From positions 186,001 through 250,000 of the forward strand of contig JARGPC010000001.1 of assembly GCA_029212885.1 (NCBI GenBank): a stretch of DNA of 64,000 bases. Direction: 5' to 3'. Shown in pieces: positions 46,144 through 55,682 of the stretch. The notes below the pieces were generated by a model. The model was not told the origin of the DNA and did no database searches. It saw only the letters and a program-made list of their open reading frames with translations. The first letter of the stretch is position 1. Every line of letters starts with the position of its first letter. The stretch comes from Coxiellaceae bacterium (GTDB lineage: Bacteria > Pseudomonadota > Gammaproteobacteria > Coxiellales > Coxiellaceae). A program made the translations under genes and the position numbers.

Positions 46144-46464
46144 CGCTTTATACCTTTATATATATTACATTCAAAGCTAGATAGCATTATAGCCAACTAT
46201 CACTGTCCTGCTTTCGAAAAAATATGCTTTTAATCATATAGATATAGATGCAACTGTCCTAGCCGTATCGCCATTTAGCAACAAGCTTGATACTTAGAAA
46301 TTCGCCTTGTTCAATACAACCATAATAACAAATAAATATTATAATACTATTAATTAATATTATTAGATAAGGCAAAATAAATAGCAATGGTCATAAAAAT
46401 TCATGTCAACACACGCTAAAGCATGTAGAATCATCACTAAACCAACGCAACCACCGGTAAAAAA
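46144..46464. other. Divergent AT-rich intergenic region
   Basis: About 320 bases between the amidohydrolase gene (-) and a SpeE-like gene (+). Very AT-rich; TATAAT occurs at 46340-46345 next to the imperfect palindrome TATTAATTAATATTA. No good -35 box, ribosome site, small gene or RNA structure could be supported. Confidence 0.5.
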
Positions 46465-47907
46465 ATGCTCTCAGACACGGAAGAAATCGTTAGCAAGGAA
46501 AAAACCACTACATCGCATAGCAATGACCTAACACTTTACCTAATAATCTTTCTTGAAGGCTACGCTTCAATTGCTTTTGAAATCCTGGTCATTCGACAAT
46601 TACTCCCCTTCGTTGGCGGCAGTGTCATTATCACCAGTTTTATTATTGGTATTTTTCTATTATTTTTAGCGCTAGGCTATTACCGTGGTGGCTTATATAC
46701 CAAAAAAATACGCAGCCGCTTGCAACGAAACTTCTCTATCGCCTGCGTTACTTTAGGCATCGGCATCTCTATTGGCTTTCTTACATTCTTCTTTTCAATT
46801 AGCAATAACGCCTTCAACACTAACGTCGTATGGATACTGATTTTATATCTACTATTAATTGTTGCCCCTGTCGCTTATCTGCTAGGCCAAACTTTACCCA
46901 TGGCCATGACCTTATTAATGAGAAATGATACGTCGGGTAAAGTAGGTGGCAAAGTGTTAGCTGCCAGTACTGTCGGCGCTTTTTTTGGAGCAGTACTTAC
47001 TACAGTCTTATTAATGAACACGATTGGCGTAGCATGGACTGTCTTTATAAATGCCACGTTACTAGCTACACTATCAGTGCTAATCGATAAAAAATATTTC
47101 ACACAAATACCATTAATGTGCTTTTTTCTCATCCCTATCTACATGCTCAATATCAGCACTGAATCAAAAGCACTTAGCCAAACAAATGCTTACGCCAACT
47201 ACCTAATTGCAGAGGTTCCCAACAAAAAGCTAAAACTCTTCACTGCCAATAGAAATCTCAGCTCTGAGCTGTATGCAAATAAGAAAGGCACCTACTACAT
47301 TGAAGCAATAAAAAAAATCTTATTTCACCAGCTCAATTACCATAATAAAAACATATTAGTATTGGGCGCAGGTGGCTTTACATTAACAGCTGAAAAAACC
47401 AACAACAATCACTTTACCTATGTCGATATTGATAAAAACCTAACGCGCATTGCCGTCCCAAGATTCCAAAAGCAAATTCACGGTCAGTTTATTGGTCAGG
47501 ATGCTAGATCTTATATAAATAATAACGACAACCAATACGACGCCATTATTCTTGACACATACCGCAGCTTGACCTCAATACCCAGCTATTTATTGACCAT
47601 TAAATTCTTTCAGGATATAAATAAACATTTAGCAAAACACGGCGTGGCCTTAATAAACGTTATAGCAAACCCAATGCTAAATGATAGCTTTTCAAAACAA
47701 GTTGACAACACAATCAGGACTGCTTTTTCAAGCTGCATGAGCATTCCAAATAGTTACCACAATAGCTTTACCAATATTATCTACGCTTGCCAAAAAAACA
47801 AGCTAACCAGAGATCATAGTATTTACTCTGACAATAAAAACACCAGCAGCATAGATTATTTTATTTCGCGAGGTAAATCAGTAGCGAAAACATTAGCTAA
47901 TGCATAA
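46465..47907 (+). CDS. Membrane-bound spermidine synthase-like protein
   Basis: 480 residues. About seven membrane segments in the N-terminal 240 residues (YLIIFLEGYASIAFEILVIRQ start, as in SpeE-like membrane proteins), then a Rossmann aminopropyltransferase-like domain: NILVLGAGGFTLTAE, YVDIDKNL, QDARSYI and AIILDTYRSLTSIP. The gating Asp region fits polyamine synthases, but many membrane SpeE homologues have no proven activity. Monocistronic; it converges on the delta-60 propeller gene with 12 bp between. Confidence 0.78.
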   Translation: MLSDTEEIVSKEKTTTSHSNDLTLYLIIFLEGYASIAFEILVIRQLLPFVGGSVIITSFIIGIFLLFLALGYYRGGLYTKKIRSRLQRNFSIACVTLGIGISIGFLTFFFSISNNAFNTNVVWILILYLLLIVAPVAYLLGQTLPMAMTLLMRNDTSGKVGGKVLAASTVGAFFGAVLTTVLLMNTIGVAWTVFINATLLATLSVLIDKKYFTQIPLMCFFLIPIYMLNISTESKALSQTNAYANYLIAEVPNKKLKLFTANRNLSSELYANKKGTYYIEAIKKILFHQLNYHNKNILVLGAGGFTLTAEKTNNNHFTYVDIDKNLTRIAVPRFQKQIHGQFIGQDARSYINNNDNQYDAIILDTYRSLTSIPSYLLTIKFFQDINKHLAKHGVALINVIANPMLNDSFSKQVDNTIRTAFSSCMSIPNSYHNSFTNIIYACQKNKLTRDHSIYSDNKNTSSIDYFISRGKSVAKTLANA

Positions 47908-47919
47908 TAAGATAAATTA

Positions 47920-49929
47920 TTACACTGCCACCTCCGACAGATACGGCATAAACTGGTCAAACACATGCGCAAAGTAGCCACAAGCATACAGTGTATTGTC
48001 ATCGACAAATAATTTATAAACGATGCCGTCCGTATGAGAGTAAAAATCTCCATCTTTTTCACCGGTAATTTTATTTAATCGTTCTAAAGCCTTATCAGTA
48101 CCCACATAAACATGATTACCGTATTTCGCTAGTGAAAAACCCCTTCCCGTTATTGCTGGCTTAAATTTTGGCCGCTCAGCACCTGTGCGTGGATTTAATC
48201 TCATGACCACTTGTGGGAAATAACCAGTGACATAAAGATGATCCGTATCAAACAAGAGCTGCTTAACAGTTCCAGCTACTGCTGGCTGAAAACTCCCTAT
48301 CTTAATACCGGTATCTAACGAATACTTATTTATATGGTGGGTAAGTTCACCCCCCACAAAAATATATTTACCGGCAAATGCCATATCCCACACGGTGCCA
48401 TCTTGAGAAAAATTAAAACGTGTATCCTGCGAAAGTGAAGCTAAGTCAAATCTTGCCACATTTCTTACGTACTTCGCACCAATTTGAGAGAAATTGCCAC
48501 CAACGTATAAATAGCCACGATGCTTCTTTACTACATAAACAGTACCATTTGCATGGGACCCTAAGTTACGTACATTTCCATTAGCTACTTCTAGCATTGC
48601 AAGATTGTGAGCTGGATGGTTATCAATGGCGGTGAATTTTCCGCCTATAAATAAACGATCACTATCCAGAACAATATCATTTGGAAACCCATTAATGCTA
48701 TGGTCGAATGTGAAATCTGGCAACCCAGTAGTCAAATCAATTTTAGCCAAGTACTTTGGACCTCGCTCACCAACAGACAAGAAGTAGCCACCCATAAAAG
48801 CTTTACTACCATCTAGCTTCATTGTAGTGATACGCCTAAAAACTACTGGATGGTAATGTAAATCAACTTGCCATGTGGCTTTGTTCAATCGAGCAATGCG
48901 ATTAACCGCCGCACTACCATTAACAATGGTAAACGCTCCGGTTAGGTACATGTATTGACTATCAAAGCTTATTGTACTGGGGGCATGATTAAGACGAACC
49001 CGAATAGGGAAGTCAATATCACGATGCCCCGTGATGATATTGTATCGACGCATATACGGTGTATTATCATATGACACATATAACCAGTTACCATCAACAG
49101 TAGCCGTGTGTGGTAACGCCCGAATACGGCCCATATTAAACGTAGTATTTACCTCACCAGATACTTCATGCAACTTTAGTATTCTATTATCTGCCGTATA
49201 TCGCACCAAAAAAAGCTCATCATTTGATCTAGAAAATATCTGCTTAACAATGGAATCCGAACGATAGTAATTCGCATCGACAACACCTGTGTTACGACTC
49301 GCTTTAGCAAAATTTGAAATGGCTAAACCATTAACATGATGAAATTTACCACCAACGTAAACCCCATAATTGGTTGCATGCATGGAATAAATAGTATCAT
49401 CCGCACTTAATGAGAAGCTGGGATTGACTTCCCCTGATAGCAAGTCAATTTCATATACATTCCTATCCGTCGCCACATATAACCGACTCGCTACTATTGC
49501 GATGTGTCTCACCTGAGCTGCAATCTGTGGTTTAAAATGCTGGTCGACACTGCCATCACTATTAATATGTGCCACATGCGCGATACCGGTTGCATCAACA
49601 TTGGCAAAACCACCACCGACATAGAAACCGCCATTACCATCAGAAACCGAATCAAACACGCCGCCATCAAACACGGCGTGCTGTGGAAGCACTGTTCCGG
49701 CATTATCAAGCGCGGCACCACCACCAGTTCTTTCACCAAAACCCTGAAATCGACCTGCAATATAAAGTGCATGATTGGCTTTATCATGCGCCATGCCTAG
49801 CACCACACCATTCGGTATCCATTTACCTGCAATCAAACCAGCGGCATGATCCGCATAAGCAATTAAACTGCTAAAGCATAAAAATAAACCAATAATAGCG
49901 GCAAGAAAGTTAGTGTATTTTTTTGTCAT
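47920..49929 (-). CDS. Exported beta-propeller protein with delta-60-type repeats
   Basis: 669 residues from ATG 49929; signal peptide with FLAAIIGLFLCFSSLIAYA. The rest consists of about a dozen WD-like/delta-60 (DUF5122) repeats: short strands such as YVGGGFANVDATGIAHVAHIN, LFIGGKFTAIDNHPAHNLAML and YVGGNFSQIGAKYVRNVARFD. This predicts one or two beta-propellers outside the inner membrane; such proteins serve in adhesion or binding. An upstream in-frame ATG at 49974 would place hydrophilic residues before the signal peptide and is less likely. Confidence 0.78.
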   Translation of the reverse strand: MTKKYTNFLAAIIGLFLCFSSLIAYADHAAGLIAGKWIPNGVVLGMAHDKANHALYIAGRFQGFGERTGGGAALDNAGTVLPQHAVFDGGVFDSVSDGNGGFYVGGGFANVDATGIAHVAHINSDGSVDQHFKPQIAAQVRHIAIVASRLYVATDRNVYEIDLLSGEVNPSFSLSADDTIYSMHATNYGVYVGGKFHHVNGLAISNFAKASRNTGVVDANYYRSDSIVKQIFSRSNDELFLVRYTADNRILKLHEVSGEVNTTFNMGRIRALPHTATVDGNWLYVSYDNTPYMRRYNIITGHRDIDFPIRVRLNHAPSTISFDSQYMYLTGAFTIVNGSAAVNRIARLNKATWQVDLHYHPVVFRRITTMKLDGSKAFMGGYFLSVGERGPKYLAKIDLTTGLPDFTFDHSINGFPNDIVLDSDRLFIGGKFTAIDNHPAHNLAMLEVANGNVRNLGSHANGTVYVVKKHRGYLYVGGNFSQIGAKYVRNVARFDLASLSQDTRFNFSQDGTVWDMAFAGKYIFVGGELTHHINKYSLDTGIKIGSFQPAVAGTVKQLLFDTDHLYVTGYFPQVVMRLNPRTGAERPKFKPAITGRGFSLAKYGNHVYVGTDKALERLNKITGEKDGDFYSHTDGIVYKLFVDDNTLYACGYFAHVFDQFMPYLSEVAV

Positions 49930-50069
49930 TGAAGATATCCATATCCGAGAAAAGTCACAGTGATTCTGCTGCATTATATGAGGCTGGTCAATGACCGGTT
50001 ATAACTAAAATAAATGAATAGCCTACTATAAATATTTATAATAATGGTTATAAGTGTCGCTGGATAAAA

Positions 50070-52040
50070 ATGCTCAACTGTGATGCAATGTATCAGTGGG
50101 AACTATCAAGGAAGACAGCTGTGCGACACATCACTTCGTATCTATTTAATCATCAAAAAAATGGCCTGCTATATCGCTCAAGCCTTATAGCTTATTTATT
50201 GTTATCACATGCCGCGCTGTTGACAAAAAAAGAAATAGCCCTCCATAAAATGGAACGGCGCTACGCCAACAAACCCTACAAGGAAAAAGCAGCGCAAGTG
50301 CAGCGCGACTTTAAGGCCATGCTACCTGACCTAAAAAGCGGCGCCTTCGTTAGCTCAGCAAAAAACACCACTCACCAATTTGCCGAAACAGTTTTAAAAC
50401 CCAAGCACCGTCTAGACTCCCGCTTTTTAAATAAAGCACAAATTGATCCCAACGGACAATTTGTCGATGTTGAAGCCAATATGTCATTTGGTGATTTAAT
50501 AAAATTCCTAGCCAAAGCTGGCTATCGCATACCACTAGTACCAGAGTTTTTAGATATTACTGTCGGCGGCGCCTTTGTTGGTGTTGCGATTGAATCCTCT
50601 GGGCATAAGTTTGGCTTATTTCATGAACATGTTCTGCAAGCTGAGACCCTAATGGCAGATGGGTCATTCAAAACTTCCTCATTAAAAGCAAACACCGATG
50701 AATTCACTGCACTCCCCAATAGCAATGGCACATTAGGTCGTGTGACACGATTACGCCTACCACTGATACCCCTAAAGTCTGCACACCCAGATCAATCCTG
50801 CCATCCCTTTCTTGATTCATCACACCAACCAGAACCCGAACCTAGTCAGCCAGAACTCGAGCCTGCATGGTTAGAGCATGATAGCCCCAAACCCAAAGCG
50901 CCAATTAAAAACCCAACTGAGCATATGCACCTGCAATACCATCGATATGATAACCTTGAAGTGGCATTGGCTGAATTTAAACAGCTATCAGAAGCACAGC
51001 AAGTCGATTTTATCGAATCAGTAGTGATCTCACCCAACGAAGTGGTTAACATTATCGGCAATGTAGTAGAAAACGCAGATGGCATTGCCGCCAACCTACG
51101 TCATAACTATCAAACTCGCGATGTATTTTGGCAGCATGTAAAAGATAAAACACACACAGAAAACTATGTGCCACTATTGGATTATTATGCGCGCTGGCAT
51201 CAAACCGTGTTTTGGAATACACAAAAAATTGCACCACTCGCCAAGCTATTAAACAACCCCACTTTTCGCAAAGTCTTCGGTCGCTTTTTAGGGCCTGGCT
51301 TCTTAGCTATGCTCAGCAATGCACGTGACTTATGGCAACACTACACCACTCCACCAGTCGAATCAGCACAAGCATCCATCGAATTTGAACACATGGTGCA
51401 AGACATCGGCATCCCACAAGATAAAGTAGCTGAATTTGCAAGCTGGTATGAAAAAGAAATTGGACTGTATCCGGTATGGTTATGTCCGGTTAAAGCCTGC
51501 GATGGCCGCTTTCCAAATTTCTCCTTAAAAGGTACAGGCTCCTACTTGGATTGGGGTATGTTTACCGGTGATGGCAAACCAGTTCACCCCAGTGATCGCA
51601 AGTATTACACTAAACTTATTGAAGCAAAAGTCATCGAACTTGGTGGCAATAAAGCCCTGTATTCTGACAATGCCTTTTCGCGCGAACAGTTTTACGAACT
51701 ATATAATATGGATCACTATGATCGCATGAAAAAAAAGGTGGATCCCGAAAATATTTTCCCACACGTTTACAAAAAAATGGTTGCCTCACAACTCAACCCT
51801 CAAGCTAATCGCGACCCACTAAAAACTCAACTGCCATTTTCATTTGAAACTTTTAGGGTGTGGCAACAGTGCATCACACTCTCTGTAGCAGGTAGCTTAG
51901 TAGCCGCATTTTGGCTTAACCGTTCAATGCTTAGCATGAGTGCGCTAGGGTTAGTCGCAGGTGCTACAAGCGCTGCTATTGTCACTCGGTTAAATCAAAT
52001 GCATAATGAAACGGATTCAAGTACTCATTTGAGCAGATAA
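50070..52040 (+). CDS. FAD-binding oxidoreductase, DHCR24 (delta-24 sterol reductase)-like
   Basis: 656 residues. FAD-linked oxidase (PCMH-type) domain with VEANMSFGDLIKFLAKAGYRIP, LDITVGGAFVGVAIESSGHKFGLF and ADGSF, which align by eye with eukaryotic DHCR24. A Pro/Glu/His-rich segment (about 238-284) interrupts the region after LRLPLIPLK. Two hydrophobic helices lie at the C-terminus (595-640). Related proteins act on fatty acids (TmsA-like), so sterol reduction is one option. The first ATG is used; it has a weak site. A DUF1295 gene follows 27 bp later. Confidence 0.83.
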   Translation: MLNCDAMYQWELSRKTAVRHITSYLFNHQKNGLLYRSSLIAYLLLSHAALLTKKEIALHKMERRYANKPYKEKAAQVQRDFKAMLPDLKSGAFVSSAKNTTHQFAETVLKPKHRLDSRFLNKAQIDPNGQFVDVEANMSFGDLIKFLAKAGYRIPLVPEFLDITVGGAFVGVAIESSGHKFGLFHEHVLQAETLMADGSFKTSSLKANTDEFTALPNSNGTLGRVTRLRLPLIPLKSAHPDQSCHPFLDSSHQPEPEPSQPELEPAWLEHDSPKPKAPIKNPTEHMHLQYHRYDNLEVALAEFKQLSEAQQVDFIESVVISPNEVVNIIGNVVENADGIAANLRHNYQTRDVFWQHVKDKTHTENYVPLLDYYARWHQTVFWNTQKIAPLAKLLNNPTFRKVFGRFLGPGFLAMLSNARDLWQHYTTPPVESAQASIEFEHMVQDIGIPQDKVAEFASWYEKEIGLYPVWLCPVKACDGRFPNFSLKGTGSYLDWGMFTGDGKPVHPSDRKYYTKLIEAKVIELGGNKALYSDNAFSREQFYELYNMDHYDRMKKKVDPENIFPHVYKKMVASQLNPQANRDPLKTQLPFSFETFRVWQQCITLSVAGSLVAAFWLNRSMLSMSALGLVAGATSAAIVTRLNQMHNETDSSTHLSR

Positions 52041-52067
52041 AAAACATCAAATTGACAGGAGAAAGTA

Positions 52068-52832
52068 ATGCTGATTAGCGTAATCGCCGTGATCATTTTC
52101 TTTCATCTGCTATACATTATTGCTTTAGCCATTAAAGATAACAGCATCGTTGATATTGGCTGGGGTCTAAGCTTCGTTATACTGACGCTAGGTCTGGCAT
52201 GGAGTCAATTCCCTTTAGGAGCCTCTCAGTGGATAGCAGCATCGCTGGTAGTCATTTGGGGGCTACGCTTAAGTGTGCATATTGCTATGCGCAAACGCGG
52301 ACATGGCGAAGACTTTCGCTACCTGAAATGGCGACAAGATTGGGGCAAGCACATTATATGGCGCAGCTATTTACAAATTTTCATCTTACAACTGCTATTT
52401 ATGCTTATCATTTCACTGCCTATATTTTTTACGTTTAGCACCTATTTAACTTTTAGCTGGTTAACCGTACTGGGTGTTATTCTCAGTCTCGCCGGCTTGT
52501 ATTTTGAAGTAATCAGCGACTGGCAATTAACTCAATTTAAGAAAGCCCCCAATAATCAAGGCAAAATCATCCAAACGGGACTGTGGCACTATAGCAGACA
52601 CCCCAACTATTTTGGTGAGGCATGTTTCTGGTGGGGTATTGCCTGCATTGCATTACAAGCACCCCATGGCTACTGGGGACTGATTGGCGCTCTTGTGATC
52701 ACACTACTGATACGATTCGTTTCTGGCGTACCCATGCTGGAATCAAAATATAAAGATAACCCAGCCTTTCAAGCCTATGCTAAAATCACGCCAGTATTTA
52801 TTCCGAGATTATTTAGAAATAAAACAAAATAG
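52068..52832 (+). CDS. DUF1295 membrane protein, steroid 5-alpha-reductase-like
   Basis: 254 residues, six to seven membrane segments, with NSIVDIGWG near the start and the NADPH-binding C-terminal signature [19 protein letters not shown] followed by [22 protein letters not shown]. Family members resemble 3-oxo-5-alpha-steroid 4-dehydrogenases and ERG-type reductases. A GGAG site lies upstream. It forms an operon with the DHCR24-like gene; together they could modify sterols or branched lipids. Confidence 0.87.
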   Translation: MLISVIAVIIFFHLLYIIALAIKDNSIVDIGWGLSFVILTLGLAWSQFPLGASQWIAASLVVIWGLRLSVHIAMRKRGHGEDFRYLKWRQDWGKHIIWRSYLQIFILQLLFMLIISLPIFFTFSTYLTFSWLTVLGVILSLAGLYFEVISDWQLTQFKKAPNNQGKIIQTGLWHYSRHPNYFGEACFWWGIACIALQAPHGYWGLIGALVITLLIRFVSGVPMLESKYKDNPAFQAYAKITPVFIPRLFRNKTK

Positions 52833-52851
52833 ACTGGCGAGTAACAAGAAT

Positions 52852-54588
52852 ATGGCAACACAAATCCATGCCCGGGAATGGCTGGCACGCGTAAAAAATG
52901 GCGCGCAAGCCGTCATAGCACAACAAGAACAATTAAATGCTATCAATGTTTATCCAGTTGCTGATCATGATACAGGCTCTAACTTAGCCAGCTTAATGCG
53001 TGGATTATTAACAATAGCCCCTTGTGATAACTATGCGGATTTAGCACCAACACTGTGCCGGGTCGCCCTACAAACCGCGCGTGGAAACTCTGGAACCATC
53101 ATGTGTCAATTTTTTTGTCACTTCATCCCGCAGGTAAATAAAGACTTGGTCAGTACTGAAGAGTGGGTAGAATTATTTCAACAAGCTACAAAGGCTGCCT
53201 ATGAGTCAATAGAAAACCCGGCACAAGGCACCATACTGACCGTGATGCAAAACGCATCTGACCAACTTAGCACTTTCGTAGCAGCACACAACGATATCTC
53301 ACAAGCCCTCACCCAATGCTTACCATTCGCAAAACAGGCGCTACAAAAAACAACGCAACAATTATCCGCTCTACAGCAATCACATGTAATCGATGCCGGC
53401 GCTTGTGGGTTTTACTATTTCTTAGAGGGAATGACACAGGCCTCACAAACAGACACCGCCAAGCAATCACTGACACCAACAGCATTTCACCTACACGATA
53501 ATGTTAGCGAAAAACCCGAGTTGCGTTATTGCACTGAAGTGTTATTTGACGACTGCCAACTCTCAGCAACTGATTTGAATAAGCTGTTATCCCAATGGGG
53601 CGATTCCTTAGTTATTGCCGGTAAAAAACCGTTATATCGAATCCACATACACACTAACTTTCCTACAGAAGTCATTAGCGCCTTAATAAAACTACAAATA
53701 AAATTATTAGAACAAAAAGTAGATGACATGTTGATGCAATTCCAATTACAACTTCCCGGCCGCAACAAGGTCGCCGTCATCACCGACTCAGTTGCCGACA
53801 TACCACAACAGTTGATTGATCAACATCTGATTCATGTTTTACCGATAGAAATACTAGTCGATGACATCGCCTTTCAAGACAAGCTGACAATAGACCACCA
53901 AGATATACAACATAATATATTACAGCAGAAAGCGATTAAAACCTCATCGCCAAATAGCTACCATGTAAGACATACCCTATCAGCACTAAAAAAATTATAC
54001 GACAATTTTTTATTTATCACCGTCGCCAAAGCACAAAGCGGAACATACAACCGTATTAAAAATATTGCAGAAGACCTACAGCTGAATTACACCATCATAG
54101 ATAGCCTACGCAATTCAGCCGCGCAAGGACTGTTAGTATTACAAGCAGCCAAACTCGCGCGAAACAATAGCTTAGAACAATTGACCAAACACATTACCGC
54201 ATTGCGCCTAAAAAGCCAGATTGTAGTTGCGATACAAGACATACAACCCATGATCCGCTCTGGCAGACTCGGGAAAGTGTCTGGCAAATTAATCAAACAC
54301 CTAAAAATAAAACCTCTAGTGACTCTCGACAACAATGGATCAGGCTGTTTACACAGCAAAACATTTGGTTTTAATTCAGCGTTAAATAAATTAGCACGCT
54401 GGGCAGCTAAACAAAAACCTATCTCTTATGTCATATCACATGCCGATGCTGAACAAACGGCGAAACGACTGGCAAGCAAGGTAGAGTCTCTGGTCGGCTA
54501 TCCACCACAATACATAACCCAGGTATCCGCAGCTGTCCTGCTGCATGCAGGCACCGGCTGTGTGGCCGTCAGCGTTCTAACGGCATAG
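52852..54588 (+). CDS. DhaL-DegV fusion, predicted single-chain fatty acid kinase
   Basis: 578 residues. DhaL/Dak2 domain (about 5-195) with INVYPVADHDTGSNL, whose Asp38 and Asp40 correspond to the Mg-ATP aspartates of Staphylococcus FakA; GNSGTI; a FakA-like middle piece (YCTEVLF, GDSLVIAG, YRIHIHTN at 225-270); and a DegV fatty-acid-binding domain from about 305 (VAVITDSVADIP). FakA and FakB are normally separate proteins that phosphorylate exogenous fatty acids. The ATG at 52852 is used; a frame to 52777 overlaps the upstream gene. Confidence 0.87.
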   Translation: MATQIHAREWLARVKNGAQAVIAQQEQLNAINVYPVADHDTGSNLASLMRGLLTIAPCDNYADLAPTLCRVALQTARGNSGTIMCQFFCHFIPQVNKDLVSTEEWVELFQQATKAAYESIENPAQGTILTVMQNASDQLSTFVAAHNDISQALTQCLPFAKQALQKTTQQLSALQQSHVIDAGACGFYYFLEGMTQASQTDTAKQSLTPTAFHLHDNVSEKPELRYCTEVLFDDCQLSATDLNKLLSQWGDSLVIAGKKPLYRIHIHTNFPTEVISALIKLQIKLLEQKVDDMLMQFQLQLPGRNKVAVITDSVADIPQQLIDQHLIHVLPIEILVDDIAFQDKLTIDHQDIQHNILQQKAIKTSSPNSYHVRHTLSALKKLYDNFLFITVAKAQSGTYNRIKNIAEDLQLNYTIIDSLRNSAAQGLLVLQAAKLARNNSLEQLTKHITALRLKSQIVVAIQDIQPMIRSGRLGKVSGKLIKHLKIKPLVTLDNNGSGCLHSKTFGFNSALNKLARWAAKQKPISYVISHADAEQTAKRLASKVESLVGYPPQYITQVSAAVLLHAGTGCVAVSVLTA

Positions 54589-54668
54589 CATCTACCTTAT
54601 ACTTCCTGAGAAAAAAAATTTTAAATTGAACTATATTTTACTTGGGAGCAGTATTTAGGGGGAACAGT

Positions 54669-55055
54669 ATGCAGTCTTCTTATGACAAACTTATTGAATT
54701 ATTACCGATATCCATGCTAGCACAATGGCGCAATCCCGAATTTTCACCTAACGATGATGACGATTTAATTAAAGATATAGAGCAAAACGGTTTAGTTGAT
54801 CCTGTAGTAATAGGTGTTGGCATATGGAGCCGTCGTATTCGCTTAGACACTGGTAATCATCGAATTTATTTATGCCCTGAAATGGGCATCACACATTTAC
54901 CAACAATCGCCAGAGTATGGAATTATTGCGCATTCGAAAATGGCAACGGTGATCACTCATTTCCTTGTGATCATATTGCACTTGATAAGCAATGGATAGA
55001 TGACGAATACTATGCCAAACCAGGTCAAATCATAAATTTTGACAATATAGCATAA
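54669..55055 (+). CDS. ParB/sulfiredoxin-like domain protein
   Basis: 128 residues with the pattern DLIKDIEQNGLVDPVVIGVG...LDTGNHRIYLCPEMGITHLP, i.e. the ParB-N/sulfiredoxin-like nuclease fold with the conserved GNHR. Small stand-alone proteins of this type are common next to toxin-antitoxin and phage genes. The start at 54669 has AGGGGGA about six bases upstream. It lies 18 bp before the HigB-like toxin gene on the same strand. Confidence 0.7.
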   Translation: MQSSYDKLIELLPISMLAQWRNPEFSPNDDDDLIKDIEQNGLVDPVVIGVGIWSRRIRLDTGNHRIYLCPEMGITHLPTIARVWNYCAFENGNGDHSFPCDHIALDKQWIDDEYYAKPGQIINFDNIA

Positions 55056-55073
55056 TTGCTATACACTACATAA

Positions 55074-55400
55074 ATGAACTGGCAAGTTATTACATTAAAT
55101 AAAACAGTAGATAAAGAGCTTGACTCATTAGACTCAAGCTTTAAAGCTAAATTTTTACACATAGCTGAAATGTTAGAAAGCTTTGGACCTGACAATGTAA
55201 AAGAACCATACTGCAAATACCTAGGCGATAAATTGTGGGAAATTAGAATGAAAGGCCGGCCCGGTATTGCACGCGCCATTTACGTCACATCCAAAGGCAA
55301 GAAAATTATTGTGCTACATGCATTTATTAAAAAAACACAAAAAACACCAAAAAAAGCGATTGAAATCGCACTGGCTCGTCTAAAGGAGACAAAGTTATGA
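55074..55400 (+). CDS. RelE/HigB-superfamily toxin (phage Gp49-like)
   Basis: 108 residues. The Gp49/HigB pattern is visible: LDSLDSSFKAKFLHIAEMLESFG, YCKYLGDKLWEIRMKGRPGIARAIYV and IIVLHAFIKKTQKTPKKAIEIALAR (the KTQKTP turn is typical). An mRNA interferase is predicted. Its stop overlaps the start of the antitoxin gene (ATGA), with toxin before antitoxin as in HigBA systems. Confidence 0.88.
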   Translation: MNWQVITLNKTVDKELDSLDSSFKAKFLHIAEMLESFGPDNVKEPYCKYLGDKLWEIRMKGRPGIARAIYVTSKGKKIIVLHAFIKKTQKTPKKAIEIALARLKETKL

Positions 55401-55675
55401 CCACATTAAAATCACTAAAGAAAAAATGGATGAAAGATCCAAAGGTAAAAGCAGAGTATCAGGCTCATGCCATTGAATTTACCATTGCGCGCAAGCTTGT
55501 CACCGAAAGGCTAAAAGCAAAACTAACTCAAAAAGATATTGCCGAGAGAATGGGAACGACCCAATCTGTTATCGCAAGACTAGAGAGTGGCGCACAGCTT
55601 CCCACCATAAAGACGATTGAACGTTACGCTCTTGCGCTTGGCAAATATCCTGAAATACGCTTTAGAGAAGCTTAA
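55397..55675 (+). CDS. XRE-family antitoxin (HigA-like)
   Basis: 92 residues with a helix-turn-helix at about 42-75 (LTQKDIAERMGTTQSVIARLESG). The N-terminal stretch (MKDPKVKAEYQAHAIEFTIAR) is typical of HigA partners of Gp49-like toxins. It neutralises the toxin and represses the operon. 4-bp overlap with the toxin gene; converges on pirin with 7 bp between. Confidence 0.88.
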   Translation: MTTLKSLKKKWMKDPKVKAEYQAHAIEFTIARKLVTERLKAKLTQKDIAERMGTTQSVIARLESGAQLPTIKTIERYALALGKYPEIRFREA

Positions 55676-55682
55676 TAATCAC

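Noticed and set aside
52777..52851. Longer start of the DhaL-DegV gene
   Set aside because: The extension lies inside the DUF1295 gene and reads as a shadow; the DhaL domain begins normally from ATG 52852.
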